A DNA stretch of 35,973 bases from CAUPWF01 sp044425815 (GTDB taxonomy: Bacteria > Bacillota > Clostridia > Lachnospirales > Lachnospiraceae): positions 1-35,973 of the forward strand of contig JAWXVA010000015.1 in the NCBI GenBank assembly GCA_044425815.1. The letters run 5' to 3'. A program made the position numbers and the translations under genes. Shown here piece after piece: positions 32,665-35,973 of this stretch (positions within the stretch are counted from its first letter, which is position 1; each line of letters opens with the position of its first letter). The notes under the pieces were generated by a model. That model was not told where the DNA came from. It worked only from the letters and a program-made list of their open reading frames with translations, and made no database searches.

Positions 32665-32693
32665 TTGACAAGGGGAGTAATAGCATGTAAGAT
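32665..32693 (+). promoter_or_regulatory. Sigma-A type promoter for the RlmL-like gene
   Basis: -35 TTGACA (32665-32670), -10 TAAGAT (32688-32693), spacer 17 bases. The spacer holds AGGGGAGTA (32671-32679), the reverse complement of 32601-32609. Confidence 0.7.
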
Positions 32694-32719
32694 AGAAATT
32701 ATATTTAGGAGGAAATAAA

Positions 32720-33868
32720 ATGGGTAAAATAGAATTGATTGCACCATGTCATTTTGGTCTAGAAGCAGTCTTAAAAAGAGAAATACAAGATTTAGGGTAT
32801 GAGATTTCTTGTGTTGAAGATGGTCGTGTCAGCTTTTATGGAGATGAAGCAGCTATTTGTAGAGCAAATGTATTTCTAAGAACAGCAGAAAGAATTCTGC
32901 TTAAAGTAGGAAGTTTTAAGGCGTATACATTTGATGAATTATTTGAAAAAACTAAGGTGATTGAATGGGAACGTTATATCCCAGAAGACGGGAAGTTCTG
33001 GGTGGCAAAAGCGGCTTCGGTTAAGAGTAAGCTATTTAGCCCATCTGATATTCAGTCGATTATGAAAAAAGCGATGGTTGAACGAATGAAGACACAGTAT
33101 AAGACGATGTGGTTCGCGGAGACCGGAGCAGCATATCCAGTACGAGTGTTTTTGATGAAAGACGTTGTGACAGTGACATTAGATACAACGGGAACTTCAT
33201 TACATAAGCGTGGATATAGAAAGTTAGCAGGAAAAGCACCGATTACCGAGACTTTAGCAGCAGCACTTATTTTGCTTACACCTTGGAAAAAAGATAGAAT
33301 TCTCGTTGATCCATTCTGTGGAAGTGGAACCTTTCCGATCGAGGCAGCTATGATTGCAGCAAATATTGCACCTGGAATGAATCGTTCCTTTACAGCGGAA
33401 GAGTGGACGAATTTCTTGCCGAAGAAATCATGGTATGATGCAATTAATGAAGCTAATGATATGATTGATGATGATATCGAAGTGGATATTCAGGGATATG
33501 ATGCAGACTCGGAAGTGGTACGTGTTGCAAGACAAAATGCCGAAGAGGCTGGAGTGGATCATTTAATCCATTTTCAAGTGAGAGAAGTAGCTAAACTGAG
33601 TCATCCGAAGAAATATGGATTTGTTATTACGAATCCACCTTACGGAGAAAGGTTAGAAGATCAAGAAACCTTGCCACCGCTCTATAAAGAATTTGGAGAT
33701 GCATTCAAAGGATTAGATTCTTGGTCTGCATATATGATTACGAGTTATGAAGATGCAGAGAAATATTTTGGTAGAAAAGCAGAGAAAAATCGTAAATTAT
33801 ATAATGGTATGATTAAGACATATTTCTATCAATTTATCGGGCCAAGACCACCAAGACCTAAAAAGTAG
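32720..33868 (+). CDS. THUMP-domain 23S rRNA N2-guanine methyltransferase (RlmL/YpsC type)
   Basis: 382 aa; TAGGAGGAA precedes the ATG. The N-terminal THUMP RNA-binding region covers about 40-155. The SAM-dependent class I methyltransferase core has VDPFCGSGTFPIEAA (196-210, the SAM loop) and the catalytic TNPPYGERL (304-312, NPPY at 305-308), which fits amino-group methylation of guanine. The RlmK half of E. coli RlmKL is absent, as in B. subtilis YpsC. The target is probably G2445-equivalent of 23S rRNA. The C-terminal GPRPPRPKK tail is basic. No unusual features. Confidence 0.93.
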   Translation: MGKIELIAPCHFGLEAVLKREIQDLGYEISCVEDGRVSFYGDEAAICRANVFLRTAERILLKVGSFKAYTFDELFEKTKVIEWERYIPEDGKFWVAKAASVKSKLFSPSDIQSIMKKAMVERMKTQYKTMWFAETGAAYPVRVFLMKDVVTVTLDTTGTSLHKRGYRKLAGKAPITETLAAALILLTPWKKDRILVDPFCGSGTFPIEAAMIAANIAPGMNRSFTAEEWTNFLPKKSWYDAINEANDMIDDDIEVDIQGYDADSEVVRVARQNAEEAGVDHLIHFQVREVAKLSHPKKYGFVITNPPYGERLEDQETLPPLYKEFGDAFKGLDSWSAYMITSYEDAEKYFGRKAEKNRKLYNGMIKTYFYQFIGPRPPRPKK

Positions 33869-33945
33869 AATTGGGAAAAATGGTGCAAGTAATCAGTAAA
33901 TAGTAAAAAAACATAGTGAAAAGTACGGTGAATAAGGAGCGCGAG

Positions 33946-34563
33946 ATGGAGAAACAGATTTTGTTTGCAACAGGAAATGCACATAAAATGGTAGAAATCA
34001 AAGCAATTCTAGCAGATTTAGGTGTGCCTGTAGTATCGCTAAAAGAAGTTGGAATTGATATAGATATAGAGGAAAATGGAACTACATTTGAAGAAAATGC
34101 AATGATTAAAGCAAGCGAAATTGCAAAAATCACAGAGAACACAATTGTGTTAGCGGATGATTCAGGATTAGAGATAGATTATCTGAATAAAGAACCTGGA
34201 ATATACTCGGCTCGATACGCAGGCGTGGATACGTCGTATGATATTAAGAATCAAATGCTCATCGACCGATTAGATGGAGTAGAGGATGCTAAACGCACCG
34301 CACGCTTTGTTTGCGCGATTGCAGCTGTGTTTCCTAATGGGGATAAAAGTGTTGTTCGTGGAACGGTAGAAGGAATCATAGGGCATGAAATCCGTGGGGA
34401 GAACGGATTTGGGTACGATCCTATTTTCTATATACCAGAGTTAGGGAAGAGTACATCAGAACTTGGGCCAGATGAAAAGAATGCGTTGAGTCATAGAGGA
34501 AACGCGTTAAGGGAAATAAAACCAACTATTTTAGAGTATTTAAAAAATACATGTAATAAATAG
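33946..34563 (+). CDS. rdgB: XTP/dITP diphosphatase (Ham1/RdgB)
   Basis: 205 aa from the ATG at 33946, with AAGGAG six bases upstream; a GTG at 33916 adds ten residues that do not match the family. Motifs: ILFATGNAHKMVEIKAIL (5-22), TTFEENAMIKA (about 46-56), VLADDSGLEIDYL (about 68-80), GENGFGYDPIF (about 148-158) and LSHRGNAL near the C-terminus. It removes deaminated purine nucleotides such as ITP and XTP from the pool. A YfcE-like gene follows 57 bases later, an order common in Firmicutes. Confidence 0.95.
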   Translation: MEKQILFATGNAHKMVEIKAILADLGVPVVSLKEVGIDIDIEENGTTFEENAMIKASEIAKITENTIVLADDSGLEIDYLNKEPGIYSARYAGVDTSYDIKNQMLIDRLDGVEDAKRTARFVCAIAAVFPNGDKSVVRGTVEGIIGHEIRGENGFGYDPIFYIPELGKSTSELGPDEKNALSHRGNALREIKPTILEYLKNTCNK

Positions 34564-34620
34564 TGCAAATAGTAGAAATACATAAGAAATAAATAGTGGG
34601 GAATATTTAAGGGGATATAG

Positions 34621-35100
34621 ATGAAAATATTAGTAGTGAGTGATACGCATGGCAAACATGGGAATCTAGAAGTCGCGATAGAGAAAGAAAAGCCGTTTGA
34701 TATGCTAGTCCATCTAGGAGATGTAGAAGATGGAGAGGATTATATACGTGCATTGGTTGATTGTGATGTGAAAATGATAAGTGGAAATAACGACTTTTTT
34801 ATTCAGCTACCAGGAGAGCTAGAATTTACAGTACAGAATTTGAAGGTTTATATGACACATGGACACCTTCAATATGTATCATTAGGGACAAAGGAGCTGA
34901 TTCGAGAAGCAACAACACGGGAAGCGAATTTGGTTATGTTTGGACATATTCATGTGCCAGTGCTAGAAGAAGCAGAGGGAATGACAATATTATGTCCTGG
35001 AAGTATAGCGTATCCAAGGCAAATTGGACGTAGAGGAAGTTATGCCATTGTCCACATAGAGGATGGAGAAAGTCCGAAATGTGAAATTTGTTATTTATAG
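34621..35100 (+). CDS. YfcE/MJ0936-family metallophosphodiesterase
   Basis: 159 aa. The metallophosphatase motifs are D8 and H10 (VVSDTHG), D34 (VHLGDVED), N56 with GNND, and the histidines of YMTHGH and FGHIHVP. The family hydrolyses phosphodiesters with Mn2+; the natural substrate is unclear. AAGGGGATATAG precedes the ATG. It follows rdgB, with which it is often paired. No terminator is evident before the tRNA promoter. Confidence 0.93.
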   Translation: MKILVVSDTHGKHGNLEVAIEKEKPFDMLVHLGDVEDGEDYIRALVDCDVKMISGNNDFFIQLPGELEFTVQNLKVYMTHGHLQYVSLGTKELIREATTREANLVMFGHIHVPVLEEAEGMTILCPGSIAYPRQIGRRGSYAIVHIEDGESPKCEICYL

Positions 35101-35161
35101 TTATAAAAAAAGCGTTAAAATCGGCCCCAAAAAAACTGTTGAAAAAAAGTTAAAAAAAGTG

Positions 35162-35190
35162 TTGACTTTTCTTTGTGGCTATTATATAAT
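35162..35190 (+). promoter_or_regulatory. Strong promoter of the tRNA operon with A-tract upstream element
   Basis: -35 TTGACT (35162-35167), -10 TATAAT (35185-35190), spacer 17 bases. Several A-tracts (AAAAAA, AAAAAAA) repeat between about 35105 and 35160, as in UP elements that boost stable-RNA promoters. Confidence 0.8.
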
Positions 35191-35192
35191 CA

Positions 35193-35242
35193 TTCTTGCG
35201 TCACCGATAACGGCGAAACAACAAAGATGGGTGATGCGAGAA
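35193..35242 (+). other. Leader hairpin of the tRNA transcript
   Basis: TTCTTGCGTCACC (35193-35205) pairs with GGTGATGCGAGAA (35230-35242), 13 bp with two G-U pairs. The start site near 35197 falls in the left arm. It may guide processing of the precursor; no U-run follows. Confidence 0.6.
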
Positions 35243-35254
35243 TAAATTGAATAT

Positions 35255-35329
35255 CGGGGTGTGGCTCAGCTTGGCTAGAGCGCCTGGTTTGGGACCAGGA
35301 GGTCGCAGGTTCGAATCCTGTCACCCCGA
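35255..35329 (+). tRNA. tRNA-Pro (anticodon TGG)
   Basis: 75 bases. Acceptor CGGGGTG/CACCCCG, anticodon stem CCTGG with loop TTTGGGA, T-arm GCAGG-TTCGAAT-CCTGT. Discriminator A; no CCA encoded. Confidence 0.96.
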
Positions 35330-35333
35330 CTTT

Positions 35334-35404
35334 GCGGGTGTAGTTCAATGGTAGAACACTAGCCTTCCAAGCTAGATACGTGGGTTCGATTCCCATCACC
35401 CGCT
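35334..35404 (+). tRNA. tRNA-Gly (anticodon TCC)
   Basis: 71 bases. Acceptor GCGGGTG/CACCCGC, anticodon loop CTTCCAA on stem CTAGC, T-loop TTCGATT. Discriminator T; no CCA encoded. Confidence 0.96.
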
Positions 35405-35436
35405 TTCTTACAGCCATTAGGCTTGGGAAGCAAAAT

Positions 35437-35510
<74 letters not shown>

Positions 35511-35546
35511 GTTGACAGCAAAAGTTGTCGTATGTAATAACATATG

Positions 35547-35620
35547 GTGGGTGTGGTGCAGTTGGTTAGCGCGCCAGATTGTGGTTCTGGATATCGTGGG
35601 TTCGAGTCCCATCATCCACC
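35547..35620 (+). tRNA. tRNA-His (anticodon GTG)
   Basis: 74 bases. The extra G at -1 (35547) pairs with C73 (35620), as histidine tRNAs need. Acceptor GTGGGTG/CATCCAC, anticodon loop TTGTGGT on stem CCAGA. No CCA encoded. Confidence 0.95.
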
Positions 35621-35641
35621 CTATAAACCTTAATTTAATAG

Positions 35642-35713
35642 AGGGCTATCGCCAAGCGGTAAGGCACAGCACTTTGACTGCTGCACTCGCTGGTTCGAAT
35701 CCAGCTAGCCCTG
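35642..35713 (+). tRNA. tRNA-Gln (anticodon TTG)
   Basis: 72 bases. Acceptor AGGGCTA/TAGCCCT, anticodon loop CTTTGAC on stem CAGCA, T-arm CTGG-TTCGAAT. Discriminator G; no CCA encoded. Confidence 0.95.
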
Positions 35714-35752
35714 TTATCTTATCAATGAGATGTAAAATAAGAATTGAGAGAT

Positions 35753-35825
35753 GGAGCATTAGCTCAGTTGGTAGAGCACTTGACTTTTAATCAAGTTGTC
35801 CGGGGTTCGAACCCCCGATGCTTCA
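35753..35825 (+). tRNA. tRNA-Lys (anticodon TTT)
   Basis: 73 bases. Acceptor GGAGCAT/ATGCTTC with one G-U pair, anticodon loop CTTTTAA on stem CTTGA, T-arm CGGGG-TTCGAAC-CCCCG. Discriminator A; no CCA encoded. Confidence 0.96.
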
Positions 35826-35829
35826 CTTT

Positions 35830-35909
35830 GCGGATGTGGCGGAACTGGCAGACGCGCTAGACTTAGGATCTAGTGGGAGACCGTGCAGGTTCGATTCCTG
35901 TCATCCGCA
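35830..35909 (+). tRNA. tRNA-Leu (anticodon TAG)
   Basis: 80 bases with a class II long variable arm. Acceptor GCGGATG/CATCCGC, anticodon loop CTTAGGA on stem CTAGA, T-loop TTCGATT. Discriminator A; no CCA encoded. Last tRNA before the terminator. Confidence 0.96.
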
Positions 35910-35915
35910 GGTGAG

Positions 35916-35957
35916 AGTCCTAATTCATTGATTTATCAATGGGTTGGGGCTTTTTTA
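35916..35957 (+). terminator. Terminator of the tRNA operon
   Basis: A 16-bp stem (35916-35931 with 35936-35951) with several G-U pairs and a 4-base loop, then TTTTTT. It follows the tRNA-Leu gene by six bases. Confidence 0.88.
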
Positions 35958-35973
35958 TTGCGTGGAAATATGT

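Noticed and set aside
35190..35417. 75-aa reverse frame over tRNA-Pro and tRNA-Gly
   Set aside because: It overlaps tRNA genes, and peptides like GFEPATSWSQ are typical translated tRNA artefacts.

Overview
The window is low-GC DNA from a spore-forming Clostridia, most likely a member of the Lachnospiraceae. This is inferred from several things: AGGAGG-type ribosome binding sites, the gene set (SpoIIR, a SPOCS/LysM coat-type protein, a SPOR-domain amidase, type III glutamine synthetase), the murB-rapZ-whiA-HPr cluster, and a tiny CXXC membrane protein of the CD1871A type. I cannot name the species. Most of the window is ordinary chromosome with short operons, and nothing looks like a prophage, plasmid or CRISPR locus.

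Layout. 1-655: 3' end of an Rpn/PD-(D/E)XK-type transposase-nuclease gene, an inverted repeat and a terminator. 656-3462: a reverse-strand ferredoxin-type aldo/keto reductase, then a three-gene redox cassette (thioredoxin-like lipoprotein, 51-aa CXXC membrane protein, NapH-like polyferredoxin). 3500-6170: DegV protein and a DUF234-type AAA ATPase preceded by three 15-bp direct repeats. 6191-8323 (reverse): sodium-dependent NSS transporter and a PlsC acyltransferase. 8448-13969: PrcB-like lipoprotein, SPOCS-LysM protein, ispE, GntR regulator, spoIIR, CvfB-like S1 protein and a small conserved protein. 14067-18658: dnaE and pfkA. 18743-20839: murI and DUF1934, converging on and overlapping a HAD phosphatase. 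20980-22811: SPOR-domain amidase with a candidate sigma-K promoter, then a sigma-factor-like protein that lacks region 4. 22839-27343: a DUF21/CBS (CNNM-type) membrane protein diverging from the murB-rapZ-whiA-HPr operon. 27388-32207: lipid kinase, fba, type III glnA and a HAAS/DUF1700 membrane protein. 32209-32412: Asn/Ser-rich small protein (reverse). 32529-32646: candidate 80-nt CU-rich small RNA. 32665-35100: RlmL-type methyltransferase, rdgB and a YfcE-like phosphodiesterase. 35162-35957: a seven-tRNA operon (Pro, Gly, Arg, His, Gln, Lys, Leu) with promoter, leader hairpin and terminator.

How the parts fit. The central genes serve cell-wall precursor supply (murI, murB, RapZ), isoprenoid supply (ispE), glycolysis (pfkA, fba), replication (dnaE), nitrogen assimilation (glnN) and sporulation (spoIIR, SPOCS-LysM, amidase). 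The items most worth a second look are the predicted transmembrane electron relay at 1815-3462, the HPr-like protein with Asp at position 15, the region-4-less sigma-like protein, the sigma-K-type site before the leaderless amidase, and the small-RNA candidate at 32564-32646.
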